A stretch of 64,000 bases of DNA from Dechloromonas agitata is5 (GTDB lineage: Bacteria > Pseudomonadota > Gammaproteobacteria > Burkholderiales > Rhodocyclaceae). The DNA lies in the NCBI RefSeq assembly GCF_000519045.1, contig NZ_KI912532.1, forward strand, positions 2,232,001 to 2,296,000, given 5' to 3'. Of this stretch, positions 1-7,476 are shown piece by piece (within the stretch, counting starts at the first letter, position 1; every line of letters starts with the position of its first letter). Position numbers and translations under genes: made by a program. Below the pieces are notes generated by a model. That model was not told the DNA's origin, made no database searches, and saw only the letters and a program-made list of their open reading frames with translations.

Positions 1-54
1 CTGGAACGTGAGATCAGACACCAGCAGGAACTGGAAACCGCAATCGGTTACTGA
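1..54 (+). CDS. C-terminal end of an unidentified protein (partial)
   Basis: Frame 1 is open from the window edge to a TGA at 52-54 and encodes a charged 17-residue tail (ends ETAIGY) with ordinary GC-rich codons. The next gene lies on the opposite strand and its stop overlaps this end, so a convergent gene tail is plausible. The Glu/Gln/Arg-rich stretch could be the end of a coiled coil. Too short to identify. Confidence 0.35.
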   Translation: MEREIRHQQELETAIGY

Positions 55-779
55 GCGAGCGGCCAGCCAAAACGCGCCAGTGTCGCGGCGAATTCGCCGG
101 ACACTGGCGTTTTCATGTCCAGGCGCAAGCCGCTGACCGGGTGGTCGAAACCGAGCCTGACGCAGGCGAGCAGCAGGCGCCGACAGCCGAACTGTTCGGC
201 GAAGAAGCGGTTGTGGCGGCCCTTGCCATACGTTGCGTCGCCGATGATCGGGTGGGCGATATGCTTCAGGTGCCGCCGGATCTGGTGGCGGCGGCCGGTG
301 ACCGGCTCCACCTCTAGCAGGGCATAGCGACTGCTTGGATAGCGGTCGACGGCAACCGGCAATTCGATTTGGGCCAGTGTGCGGAAATGCGTCAGGGCGG
401 GCTGCGCTTCGTTGTTACTCGCCTCACCCTGGAATTCGTAGGGGTCGCGCTGCCGGGTCAGCGGATGATCGATGCTGCCCGTTGTCGCTGGGTAGCCTCG
501 CACGACGGCCAAGTAGCGTTTGTCGATCCGGCCTTGCTCGAACTGGCGGCCGAGTTGCCCCGCGATTTCTGCAGTCAGTCCAAAGAGCAGTACGCCGGAA
601 GTGCCGCGGTCCAGGCGGTGGGCCGGCCAGACCCGCTGGCCGATCTGGTCGCGCAGGATCTGGATGGCGAAGCGGGTTTCGTGGCGGTCGATTTCCGAAC
701 GATGGACGAGCAGGCCGGCCGGTTTGTCGATGACGACGATGTGCTCGTCGCGGTAGAGGATCGGTAGTTGCTCAGCCAA
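48..779 (-). CDS. truC: tRNA pseudouridine synthase C (TruC, RluA family)
   Basis: A 243-residue RluA-superfamily pseudouridine synthase. The motif HRLDRGTSGVLL at residues 54-65 holds the catalytic Asp57, and the C-terminal half has the family GRRHQIRRHL and HPIIGD motifs. There is no N-terminal S4 domain, and the opening LYRDEHIVVIDKPAGLLVHRS, the spacing and the length match TruC, which modifies U65 in tRNAs, better than RluA, RluC or RluD. The start overlaps the end of the upstream CitE-like gene by 8 nt, so the two are probably co-transcribed. The family is certain; the exact RNA target is inferred from similarity to TruC. Confidence 0.87.
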   Translation of the reverse strand: MAEQLPILYRDEHIVVIDKPAGLLVHRSEIDRHETRFAIQILRDQIGQRVWPAHRLDRGTSGVLLFGLTAEIAGQLGRQFEQGRIDKRYLAVVRGYPATTGSIDHPLTRQRDPYEFQGEASNNEAQPALTHFRTLAQIELPVAVDRYPSSRYALLEVEPVTGRRHQIRRHLKHIAHPIIGDATYGKGRHNRFFAEQFGCRRLLLACVRLGFDHPVSGLRLDMKTPVSGEFAATLARFGWPLAQ

Positions 780-1755
780 AGAAGCGGCTCTTGGCCTCGT
801 CCGGGACGGCCATGCCGGTGACGTGGGCCCGGTCGAGCAATTCCCAGTAGTAGCGGTAGGAGGCCCGGTCGTGCAACTTGCCGTTATGCTGGATCGGGCC
901 CCAGTCCTTGTCCTGGGCGGCGATCAGGATTTCGGTGGCAGACTGCACTTCCGAGAAATCAGGGCGCATCGCCTCGACGATGGGCATGATCTGGTTCGGA
1001 TGGATGCTCCACATGCGCAGGTAGCCAAATTCGTTGCGGGCACGTCGCGCGTCGCTGCGGATGATCTCGATGTCCTTCAGTTCGGTCGTCACGTTGTGCG
1101 ACGGTACAACGCCGCAAGCCAGCGCGGCAGCCGTGATTTCGCATTTGGCGCGGGCGACCAGCGGATGTTCGAACTGCCCCGGGCTCTTCATCGCGCTACC
1201 GGGAATGGCGCCGTGATGCCCAGAAACGAAGTCCATCAGGCCGAAATCCAGCGATTCGACCCCGGGCAGGGCGGCGATCTCCCACACCTCACGCAGGGCG
1301 CCATGGGTTTCGATCAGGACATGCACTGGAATCTGGCGCTCGATGTTGAGATGCCGCTCGATGGCGCGCAGGGCCTCGATCTGCACCTGCACGTCGCCGG
1401 CACTACACGGCTTGGGCAAGGTGATGAAAGGCAGGCGATTACCGGCGATACCAACCAGGATTTCCATGTCCTGCCGCCAGTGCGGATGGCTGACATCATG
1501 CACGCGGGCGCCAACCCGGTTGAACCGGTTGTCGTCGCTCATGATCACGCTGGCCGCCATCTCGGCATGTTCCCGCTCGGCGCCGGCATGGGCACCATCC
1601 TCGCAGTCGCAGGTGATGTCGAAGATCGGCCCGAGTTCCTTCTGCAACTGCAGCGCCTTGCGCATCAGTTTTTCCGATCCGGCGTAATGATCAACGGCTG
1701 GCAGGATGGGGAAGGGCTTTTCGCCAGCGAAAAGGACAGCTTTGGGGTGGCGCAT
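772..1755 (-). CDS. HpcH/HpaI aldolase / citrate lyase beta (CitE-like) family protein
   Basis: Member of the CitE/malyl-CoA lyase branch of the HpcH/HpaI TIM-barrel family. Visible signatures are GEKPFPILP near the N terminus, the acidic DITCDCEDG segment, LPKP, and VLIETHGALREVWEIAALPGV with the family metal-binding Glu, then SLDFGLMDFVSGHHGAIP. Such enzymes cleave or form C-C bonds of CoA thioesters (malyl-CoA, citramalyl-CoA); the substrate here cannot be read from sequence. It follows mdh on the same strand, so a role beside the TCA cycle is likely. The frame is open to an ATG at 1791, but that codon lies at the edge of the loop of the mdh terminator, so I prefer the ATG at 1755, where family-like sequence (RHPKAVLFAG) begins. 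Neither start has a clear ribosome site. Confidence 0.85.
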   Translation of the reverse strand: MRHPKAVLFAGEKPFPILPAVDHYAGSEKLMRKALQLQKELGPIFDITCDCEDGAHAGAEREHAEMAASVIMSDDNRFNRVGARVHDVSHPHWRQDMEILVGIAGNRLPFITLPKPCSAGDVQVQIEALRAIERHLNIERQIPVHVLIETHGALREVWEIAALPGVESLDFGLMDFVSGHHGAIPGSAMKSPGQFEHPLVARAKCEITAAALACGVVPSHNVTTELKDIEIIRSDARRARNEFGYLRMWSIHPNQIMPIVEAMRPDFSEVQSATEILIAAQDKDWGPIQHNGKLHDRASYRYYWELLDRAHVTGMAVPDEAKSRFFG

Positions 1756-1776
1756 GATGTTTGGGCGGATGAATGA

Positions 1777-1807
1777 AAAAGGCCGCGGCATTTTACCGCG
1801 GCCTTTT
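1777..1807. terminator. Intrinsic terminator downstream of mdh
   Basis: A 12-bp perfect stem (AAAAGGCCGCGG, 1777-1788, with CCGCGGCCTTTT, 1796-1807) and a 7-nt loop. Read on the minus strand it lies 25 nt after the mdh stop and ends in a run of five U, so it should terminate mdh transcription. Confidence 0.85.
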
Positions 1808-1832
1808 GGTGAAGCTAAGAACTAACGCCGGA

Positions 1833-2819
1833 TTACAGCATGCCCTTGACGGCTTCGGCCTCGTCGGTCAGTTCCTTGAGGGTGATATTGATCTTTTCCT
1901 GGCTATAGGCATCGATTTCCAGGCCCTGGATGATCTTGTAGGAACCCCCCTTGCATTCGCACGGGAAGCCGAACACGATGCCGGCCGGAATACCGTAGGA
2001 GCCGTCGGAAGGAACGCCCATCGTGACCCAGTCATCGGAACCGAGCACCCAGTCACGGATGTGGTCGATGGCGGCATTGGCCGCGGAGGCAGCCGAGGAC
2101 AGGCCGCGGGCTTCGATGATGGCGGCGCCGCGCTTGCCAACGGTCGGCAGGAAAACGTCGTTGTTCCAGGCGTGATCGTTGATCAGGGCCTTGACGTTGT
2201 CGCCGTTCGAGGTGCAGTTACGATAGTCGGCATACATCGTGGGCGAATGGTTGCCCCAGACGGTCAGCTTCTTGAACGAGGAAACCGGACGGCCGGTCTT
2301 TTCGGCCAGCTGGGACAGGGCGCGGTTGTGGTCAAGGCGCAGCATGCCATGGTAGTTGGCCGGGTTGGTGCGACCCACCTTCTTGGCGGCAGCGGCAGCG
2401 ATGTAGGCGTTGGTGTTGCACGGGTTGCCGACGACCAGAACCTTGACGTCTTCCTTGGCGTTTTCGGCAATGGCCTTGCCTTGAACGGTGAAGATGGCGC
2501 CGTTGGCGGTCAGCAGATCGGCGCGCTCCATACCCTTGGTGCGGGGGCGGGCGCCAACCAGCAAGCAGACGTCGGCGTCCTTGAAGGCGACGTTCGGATC
2601 ATCGGTGGCAACCATGCCAGCCAGCAGCGGGAAGGCACAATCGTCCAATTCCATCATGACGCCCTTGACGGCCTGCTGGGCCTGCGGCAGGTCCAGCAAC
2701 TGGAGGATGACCGGCTGGTCTTTGCCGAGCATTTCGCCGGAGGCGATGCGGAACAGCAGGCTATAACCGATCTGGCCGGCGGCGCCGGTCACGGCAACGC
2801 GCATGGGGGCTTTGGACAT
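1833..2819 (-). CDS. mdh: Malate dehydrogenase (NAD)
   Basis: A 328-residue malate dehydrogenase converting malate and NAD to oxaloacetate in the TCA cycle. The Rossmann motif [10 protein letters not shown] occupies residues 11-20. The substrate arginines lie in [15 protein letters not shown] (Arg91, Arg93) and near LRLDHNR (Arg161), and the Asp-His proton relay is Asp163 with His191 in [11 protein letters not shown]. The form is the long cytosolic-type MDH usual in betaproteobacteria rather than the 312-residue E. coli type. It is transcribed away from the gntR-sdh cluster from a well-formed promoter at 2922-2950 next to a perfect palindrome, so it is probably co-regulated with that cluster. 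Confidence 0.97.
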   Translation of the reverse strand: MSKAPMRVAVTGAAGQIGYSLLFRIASGEMLGKDQPVILQLLDLPQAQQAVKGVMMELDDCAFPLLAGMVATDDPNVAFKDADVCLLVGARPRTKGMERADLLTANGAIFTVQGKAIAENAKEDVKVLVVGNPCNTNAYIAAAAAKKVGRTNPANYHGMLRLDHNRALSQLAEKTGRPVSSFKKLTVWGNHSPTMYADYRNCTSNGDNVKALINDHAWNNDVFLPTVGKRGAAIIEARGLSSAASAANAAIDHIRDWVLGSDDWVTMGVPSDGSYGIPAGIVFGFPCECKGGSYKIIQGLEIDAYSQEKINITLKELTDEAEAVKGML

Positions 2820-2921
2820 ATGTCGCTCCTGTATTGAAACAGCGTGGTTGAAATTGTGCGGGTCTTGATGTGTGCCGCTTCGTGGTTACCTTGCGTGGCG
2901 TGCTGGCACAACAGACTAAAG

Positions 2922-2950
2922 ATGTTAGAAGCTCGGCGTTTTCCTGTCAA
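2922..2950 (-). promoter_or_regulatory. Predicted sigma-70 promoter of mdh
   Basis: On the minus strand a perfect TTGACA (-35, 2945-2950) is followed after 17 nt by TAACAT (-10, 2922-2927, 4 of 6 consensus), about 105 nt upstream of the mdh start. The 16-bp palindrome at 2960-2975 lies 9 nt upstream of the -35. Confidence 0.65.
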
Positions 2951-2959
2951 TTCATCATC

Positions 2960-2975
2960 TGTCTTATATAAGACA
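2960..2975. promoter_or_regulatory. 16-bp perfect palindrome, probable GntR-family operator
   Basis: TGTCTTATATAAGACA is a perfect inverted repeat in the divergent mdh/gntR intergenic region, 27 nt before the likely gntR start and just upstream of the mdh -35. Position and symmetry fit autoregulation and control of mdh by the adjacent GntR protein. I saw no second full copy in the window, including upstream of sdhC and gltA. Confidence 0.6.
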
Positions 2976-3002
2976 ACTTTTCGTGGACGCTCTGGCCGAA
3001 AT

Positions 3003-3776
3003 ATGCTGAAATTTGCGCCCATGACTCGTGACGTTTCCCGTCCTGCCTCCCGTTTGTCTTCCCCGACCTTTAGCCCACTCTATCGGCAGATCAAGGATTT
3101 CCTGATCCGCAGCCTGGAGCAGGGGGAGTGGGGGCCGGGCGATGCCATTCCCAGTGAAGGGGAGTTGGCGGTCCGCTTCAATGTCAGCCAGGGTACGGTG
3201 CGCAAGGCCATTGATGAAATGGCTGCTGAGAACATGCTGGTGCGCCGCCAGGGCAAGGGGACCTTTGTTGCGACCCATGACGATCCGCGTTCCTTCTATC
3301 GTTTTCTCCGTCTTGTGCCGGATAGCGGGAAGCCCACGCCTACCGTCAGCGACCCTTTCCTCTGTGAAACGATAGCTGCGTCACCGGAGGTGGCGAATGC
3401 ACTGGGCTTGAGGGCGGGCGAGCGGGTTGTGCATGTCAAGCGCTTGCTGCGCTTCGGTGACGATCCGGTGGTTTTCGACGAAATTTACCTGGTGGCGGAT
3501 CTTTTTGATGGGTTGTCTCTCGATCGCCTGCGCGGCGGGGAACGTTCGCTCTATAGTTTGTTCGAGAGTGATTTCGGTGTTCGCATGATCAGCGCGGAAG
3601 AGCATTTGCGCGCTGTTGCCGCCGATGCGGAGAGTGCTGGTCTGCTTGGCCTCAAGCCGGGTGATCCGCTTCTGTTGGTAGAGCGGACGGCCTATACCTA
3701 TGGCAATAAGCCGGTCGAGTGGCGCCGGGGTTTGTATTGCACTCGCCGCCACTATTACCGAAACGATCTGGGGTGA
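3003..3776 (+). CDS. GntR-family regulator with UTRA effector domain (HutC subfamily)
   Basis: About 257 residues. The winged helix-turn-helix spans roughly residues 25-90 (LYRQIKDFLIRSL, PSEGELAVRFNVSQGTVRKAI, RRQGKGTFV), followed by a UTRA domain (LRAGERVVHVKRLLRFGDDPVVFDEIY, LLLVERTAYTYGNKPVEWRRG). UTRA domains bind small metabolites; the ligand is unknown, and a TCA intermediate is a guess from context. It is divergent from mdh and directly precedes sdhC, an arrangement that makes it the likely TCA-block regulator. The frame is open back to 2844, but that extension crosses the operator and lacks domain similarity. ATG 3003 or ATG 3021 is the real start; neither has a strong ribosome site. 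Confidence 0.88.
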   Translation: MLKFAPMTRDVSRPASRLSSPTFSPLYRQIKDFLIRSLEQGEWGPGDAIPSEGELAVRFNVSQGTVRKAIDEMAAENMLVRRQGKGTFVATHDDPRSFYRFLRLVPDSGKPTPTVSDPFLCETIAASPEVANALGLRAGERVVHVKRLLRFGDDPVVFDEIYLVADLFDGLSLDRLRGGERSLYSLFESDFGVRMISAEEHLRAVAADAESAGLLGLKPGDPLLLVERTAYTYGNKPVEWRRGLYCTRRHYYRNDLG

Positions 3777-3843
3777 GCGAAAGCATACTGACGAATTAGG
3801 TCGTAAAGCGCATGGAGTGGCGTGTTCGGCCTGGTTTTGAATG

Positions 3844-3849
3844 TATAAT
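3844..3849 (+). promoter_or_regulatory. Predicted -10 element of the sdh operon
   Basis: A perfect TATAAT lies 62 nt upstream of the sdhC start in the 135-nt gap after the GntR gene. No good -35 is found 16-18 nt upstream (the region reads CGTGTT), so activation by a regulator or a weak constitutive promoter is possible. Confidence 0.45.
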
Positions 3850-3911
3850 TACGGTTCTTTTCAAACCACGTACAAGCGGATAACCGCATCTTTACGCGAG
3901 GGATGACGTTC

Positions 3912-4298
3912 ATGGCAGAAATGACCATCAAGAAACGTCCAAAAAACTTGGACTTGACCACCATCCGGCTGCCGTTGCCGGGCAAGGTTTCGATTCTTCA
4001 CCGGGTCAGTGGTGCGGGATTGTTCCTCTGTTTCCCGGTAATGCTTTGGCTCTTCGGCGCCAGCCTGGGTTCTCCTGAAAGCTTCGCCTCCTTCAAGGAG
4101 ATTGCTGGTCTGCTGCCGGTAAAGGTCATTCTTGCCGGTCTGCTTTGGGCTTTCGTGCATCACTTCTGTGCTGGTATCCGCTTCCTGTTGCTCGATCTGC
4201 ATGTCGGTATCGAAAAGGAGGCTGCTCGCCAGTCCGCCGCCGTTGTCTTCGCCGTCAGCATTCCGCTGACCTTGATCCTGTGGGGGGTTCTGCTGTGA
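3912..4298 (+). CDS. sdhC: Succinate dehydrogenase cytochrome b556 subunit (SdhC)
   Basis: A membrane anchor subunit of respiratory complex II that binds heme b and quinone together with SdhD. It has the family signature HRVSGAGLFLCFP in the first helix and three hydrophobic segments, with a second conserved histidine region at FVHHFCAGIRFLLLDLH. At about 128 residues it is of normal size. An ATG at 3903 is in frame but abuts the GAGGG ribosome site (3898-3902); the ATG at 3912 has proper 9-nt spacing and is chosen. Its stop overlaps the GTG start of sdhD, as expected for tightly coupled anchor subunits. Confidence 0.95.
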   Translation: MAEMTIKKRPKNLDLTTIRLPLPGKVSILHRVSGAGLFLCFPVMLWLFGASLGSPESFASFKEIAGLLPVKVILAGLLWAFVHHFCAGIRFLLLDLHVGIEKEAARQSAAVVFAVSIPLTLILWGVLL

Positions 4299-4642
4299 TC
4301 AATCGTATCGTTGTCGGTGCCCATTACGGCTTGAAGGACTGGATCGCTCAGCGTGCCACAGCCGTCATCATGGCCGTCTATTCCGTGTTGATCGCCGCCG
4401 TTCTGCTGGTTGTTCGCCCCTCCACCTTTGAGGCCTGGCAGGGTGTCTTCGCCAATGGCGTCATCAAGTTCCTGACCTTCCTTTTCTTCGTGAGCCTGTT
4501 CTACCACGCCTGGATTGGCGTGCGTGACATCTGGATGGACTACGTGAAGCCGACGGGCCTGCGCCTGACTCTGCACGTTGTGACCATTGCTGCGCTGGTG
4601 GGTTACACCGCGTGGGCTGCTGCGATTCTCTGGAGGCTGTAA
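4295..4642 (+). CDS. sdhD: Succinate dehydrogenase membrane anchor subunit (SdhD)
   Basis: A 115-residue hydrophobic anchor with three predicted transmembrane helices. The start is a GTG at 4295 overlapping the sdhC stop (GTGA). Conserved SdhD features are the opening GAHYGLKDWIAQRATAVIMAVY and FYHAWIGVRDIWMDYVKP, which carries the heme-ligand histidine region. The frame is open further upstream inside sdhC, but no plausible start lies there. It partners SdhC in quinone reduction and is second in the sdhCDAB-sdhE run. Confidence 0.95.
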   Translation: MINRIVVGAHYGLKDWIAQRATAVIMAVYSVLIAAVLLVVRPSTFEAWQGVFANGVIKFLTFLFFVSLFYHAWIGVRDIWMDYVKPTGLRLTLHVVTIAALVGYTAWAAAILWRL

Positions 4643-4644
4643 GC

Positions 4645-6429
4645 GTGAGTATTCCTGTTCTGAAGTTTGACGCAGTCATCGTCGGTGCCGGTGGCGCCGG
4701 TCTGCGTTCCGCGATCCAATTGTCCGAAGCCGGTCTGAAGACCGCCGTCCTCTCCAAGGTCTTCCCGACCCGCTCCCATACTGTTGCTGCTCAGGGTGGT
4801 GTTGCCGCCTCGCTCGGTAACTCCGAGGAAGATCACTGGCACTGGCACATGTACGATACCGTCAAGGGTTCCGACTGGCTCGGCGACCAGGACGCGATCG
4901 AGTTCATGGTGCGCAAGGCCAATGAATGCGTCGTCGAGCTTGAGCATTACGGCATGCCGTTCGACCGTACCGATAACGGCAAGATCTACCAGCGCCCGTT
5001 CGGCGGCCACATGTCGAACTTCGGCGAGAAGCCGGTGCGTCGTTCTTGCGCCGCGGCTGACCGTACCGGTCACGCCATGCTGCACGCCATGTATCAGCGC
5101 AACGTCAAGGCCAACACTCAGTTCTTCGTGGAGTGGATGGCGCTCGACCTGATCCGCGATAGTGAAGGTCATGTCGTCGGTGTGACCGCCATGGAAATGG
5201 AAACCGGCCAGGTCGTCATCTTCCATACCCGCGCTACCATTTTTGCGACCGGCGGTGCTGGCCGTATCTTCTACTCTTCCACCAATGCCTTCATCAACAC
5301 CGGTGACGGCCTGGGTATGGCGGCGCGTGCCGGCATTCCGCTGGAAGACATGGAATTCTGGCAGTTCCACCCGACCGGCGTGGCCGGTGCCGGCGTGCTG
5401 ATCACCGAAGGCGTGCGCGGCGAAGGCGGCATCCTGCGTAACAGCAGCAAGGAACGCTTCATGGAGCGCTACGCCCCGAACGCCAAGGATCTGGCTTCGC
5501 GCGACGTGGTTTCCCGTGCCATGACCACCGAAATCAACGAAGGTCGCGGCTGTGGCGTCAACAAGGACTACGTCCTGCTCGATATTACCCACCTCGATCC
5601 GAACACCATCATGAAGCGCCTGCCGGGTATCCGTGAAATCGGCCTGCAGTTTGCTGGTGTCGACTGCATCAAGGAGCCGCTGCCGGTTGTACCGACCTGT
5701 CACTACCAGATGGGCGGTATCCCGACCCATTATTCCGGTCGCGTCGTCATGCCGCAGAATGGCGATCCCAATGCCGTCGTTCCGGGCTTTTACGCCGCTG
5801 GCGAGTGTGCCTGTGCCTCGGTGCACGGTGCCAATCGCCTGGGAACCAACTCCCTGCTTGACCTGCTTGTCTTCGGCAAGTCGGCCGGCGATTCCGCCGT
5901 GGAAGACCTCAAGGCTGGTAAGGCTCACCGCGAGTTGCCGAAGAATGCCGCCGAACAGTCGCTTGCTCGCGTTTCCGCGATCGATAACCGCAAGGGTGGC
6001 GCCAACGTGCATGAAACCCGCTTGGCCATGCAGCGTACGATGCAGGCCCATGCTGGCGTGTTCCGTTTCGGCGACCTGCTGAAGAGTGGCGTCGACAAGA
6101 TTCTCGAGATCGAAAAGGCTGCTCGCCAGCTTGAGATCAAGGATAAGTCGATGGCCTGGAATACGGCGCGTACCGAAGCCCTTGAAATGGAAAACCTGAT
6201 CGAGGTCGCCAAGGCTACCATGCTCTCCGCCGAGGCTCGCAAGGAATCTCGTGGTGCCCATGTTCGTGACGATGCACCGGATACCCCGGAATTCCCGAAC
6301 GGTCGTAACGATGCCGAATGGCTGAAGCACACCCTGTTCAATCCGGTAGATAACAGCATCAGCTACAAGCCGGTGAACATGCAGCCGCTGACCGTCGAAA
6401 CCATCGCGCTGAAGACGCGCTCGTACTAA
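4645..6429 (+). CDS. sdhA: Succinate dehydrogenase flavoprotein subunit (SdhA)
   Basis: A 594-residue catalytic subunit oxidising succinate to fumarate with covalent FAD. It shows the dinucleotide motif DAVIVGAGGAGL, the flavinylation histidine in SHTVAAQGG (about residue 45), the substrate-site motif HPTGVAGAGVLITEGVRGEGG and the C-terminal HGANRLGTNSLLDLLVFG. The GTG at 4645 is chosen because GGAGG stands 8 nt upstream; an in-frame ATG at 4612 lies inside sdhD. FAD attachment is expected to need SdhE, encoded two genes downstream. Confidence 0.97.
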   Translation: MSIPVLKFDAVIVGAGGAGLRSAIQLSEAGLKTAVLSKVFPTRSHTVAAQGGVAASLGNSEEDHWHWHMYDTVKGSDWLGDQDAIEFMVRKANECVVELEHYGMPFDRTDNGKIYQRPFGGHMSNFGEKPVRRSCAAADRTGHAMLHAMYQRNVKANTQFFVEWMALDLIRDSEGHVVGVTAMEMETGQVVIFHTRATIFATGGAGRIFYSSTNAFINTGDGLGMAARAGIPLEDMEFWQFHPTGVAGAGVLITEGVRGEGGILRNSSKERFMERYAPNAKDLASRDVVSRAMTTEINEGRGCGVNKDYVLLDITHLDPNTIMKRLPGIREIGLQFAGVDCIKEPLPVVPTCHYQMGGIPTHYSGRVVMPQNGDPNAVVPGFYAAGECACASVHGANRLGTNSLLDLLVFGKSAGDSAVEDLKAGKAHRELPKNAAEQSLARVSAIDNRKGGANVHETRLAMQRTMQAHAGVFRFGDLLKSGVDKILEIEKAARQLEIKDKSMAWNTARTEALEMENLIEVAKATMLSAEARKESRGAHVRDDAPDTPEFPNGRNDAEWLKHTLFNPVDNSISYKPVNMQPLTVETIALKTRSY

Positions 6430-6441
6430 TCGGAGAAGAAC

Positions 6442-7152
6442 ATGAGCAAACGCATGGTTCAATTCAGCATCTATCGCTACGATCCGGACAAGGATGACGC
6501 GCCGTACATGCAGGATATTTCGGTTGAGCTCGAGCCGACCGATCGCAAGCTGCTGGACGCGCTGACAAAACTGAAGGCCAAGGACGACACGCTGTCCTAT
6601 CGTCGCTCCTGCCGCGAAGGCGTCTGTGGTTCCGATGCCATGAACATCAATGGCAAGAATGGCCTGGCTTGTCTGACCGATATCGACGAACTGAAGCAGC
6701 CGGTCGTTCTGCGTCCGTTGCCGGGCCTGCCGGTTATTCGCGACCTGATCGTCGACATGACCCAGTTCTTCAAGCAGTACCACTCGATCAAGCCGTACCT
6801 GATCAACAATGATCCGCCGCCGGAGCGTGAGCGTCTGCAGTCGCCGGAAGATCGTGAGGAACTGAACGGTCTGTACGAATGCATCCTGTGTGCCTGCTGC
6901 TCCACGTCTTGCCCGTCGTTCTGGTGGAACCCGGACAAGTTCGTCGGCCCGGCCGGCTTGCTGGCGGCTTACCGCTTCATCGCCGATACGCGCGACCAGG
7001 CAACCAACGAGCGCCTCGACAACCTGGAGGATCCGTATCGCCTGTTCCGTTGCCATACCATCATGAACTGCGTTGACGTGTGCCCGAAGGGTCTGAACCC
7101 GACGAAGGCCATCGGCAAGATCAAGGACATGATGGTCCGTCGCGCCGTCTGA
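6442..7152 (+). CDS. sdhB: Succinate dehydrogenase iron-sulfur subunit (SdhB)
   Basis: A 236-residue subunit carrying electrons from FAD to quinone. The [2Fe-2S] site SCREGVCGSDAMNINGKNGLAC uses Cys57, Cys62, Asp65 and Cys77; the Asp ligand occurs in proteobacterial SdhB proteins. The [4Fe-4S]/[3Fe-4S] cysteines lie in CILCACCSTSCP (residues 147-158) and CHTIMNCVDVCPKGLNP (204-220). A ribosome site (GGAGAA) precedes the ATG. The stop codon shares one base with the sdhE start (TGATG), so translation is coupled. Confidence 0.97.
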   Translation: MSKRMVQFSIYRYDPDKDDAPYMQDISVELEPTDRKLLDALTKLKAKDDTLSYRRSCREGVCGSDAMNINGKNGLACLTDIDELKQPVVLRPLPGLPVIRDLIVDMTQFFKQYHSIKPYLINNDPPPERERLQSPEDREELNGLYECILCACCSTSCPSFWWNPDKFVGPAGLLAAYRFIADTRDQATNERLDNLEDPYRLFRCHTIMNCVDVCPKGLNPTKAIGKIKDMMVRRAV

Positions 7153-7394
7153 TGGAGCGCGCGGATTACGAACGTCTGCGTTGGCGTTGTATCCGGCGGG
7201 CTTTACTCGAGCTGGATATCACGCTGACGCGCTTTCTCGATACAGGGTTCGATCGTTTGTCCGAGGAGGAAAAGCAGGTGTTCGTGGAATTGGCAAACAT
7301 GGAGGATCATGAGCTCTGGTACTGGCTGAGTGGTCAGACCGAGTGCGATGATCCTCGCTTCGCACCCATTGTGGCTGCGATTCGTAAGAGTTGA
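7152..7394 (+). CDS. sdhE: FAD assembly factor SdhE (CptB/YgfY family)
   Basis: An 80-residue protein of the SdhE family, which promotes covalent flavinylation of SdhA. Family features are the N-terminal RWRCIRRALLELDITL helix, the SEEEKQVFVELANMEDHELWYWLSG segment and the overall length. The most conserved family motif, RGxxE, reads Arg-Ala-Leu-Leu-Glu here (codons CGG GCT TTA CTC GAG), so the usual glycine is alanine. The gene starts one base inside the sdhB stop, consistent with a dedicated role in complex II assembly. Identity is well supported by family and context despite the substitution. Confidence 0.9.
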   Translation: MERADYERLRWRCIRRALLELDITLTRFLDTGFDRLSEEEKQVFVELANMEDHELWYWLSGQTECDDPRFAPIVAAIRKS

Positions 7395-7476
7395 GTAAGG
7401 TTGATGTTCTAATTTGGGAACGTTTACCGCTTTTTGGCAGTGCAGTGACAACCAACACCTGTAAAGGGAAGACACC

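Noticed and set aside
1773-2837. 354-residue open frame antisense to mdh
   Set aside because: Covers mdh and its terminator exactly and has no protein-like motifs; a by-product of codon bias.
4603-7056. 817-residue open frame antisense to sdhA-sdhB
   Set aside because: Mirrors strongly coding sdhA/sdhB codons in a GC-rich genome; low-complexity His/Gly/Arg-rich translation without motifs or a ribosome site.
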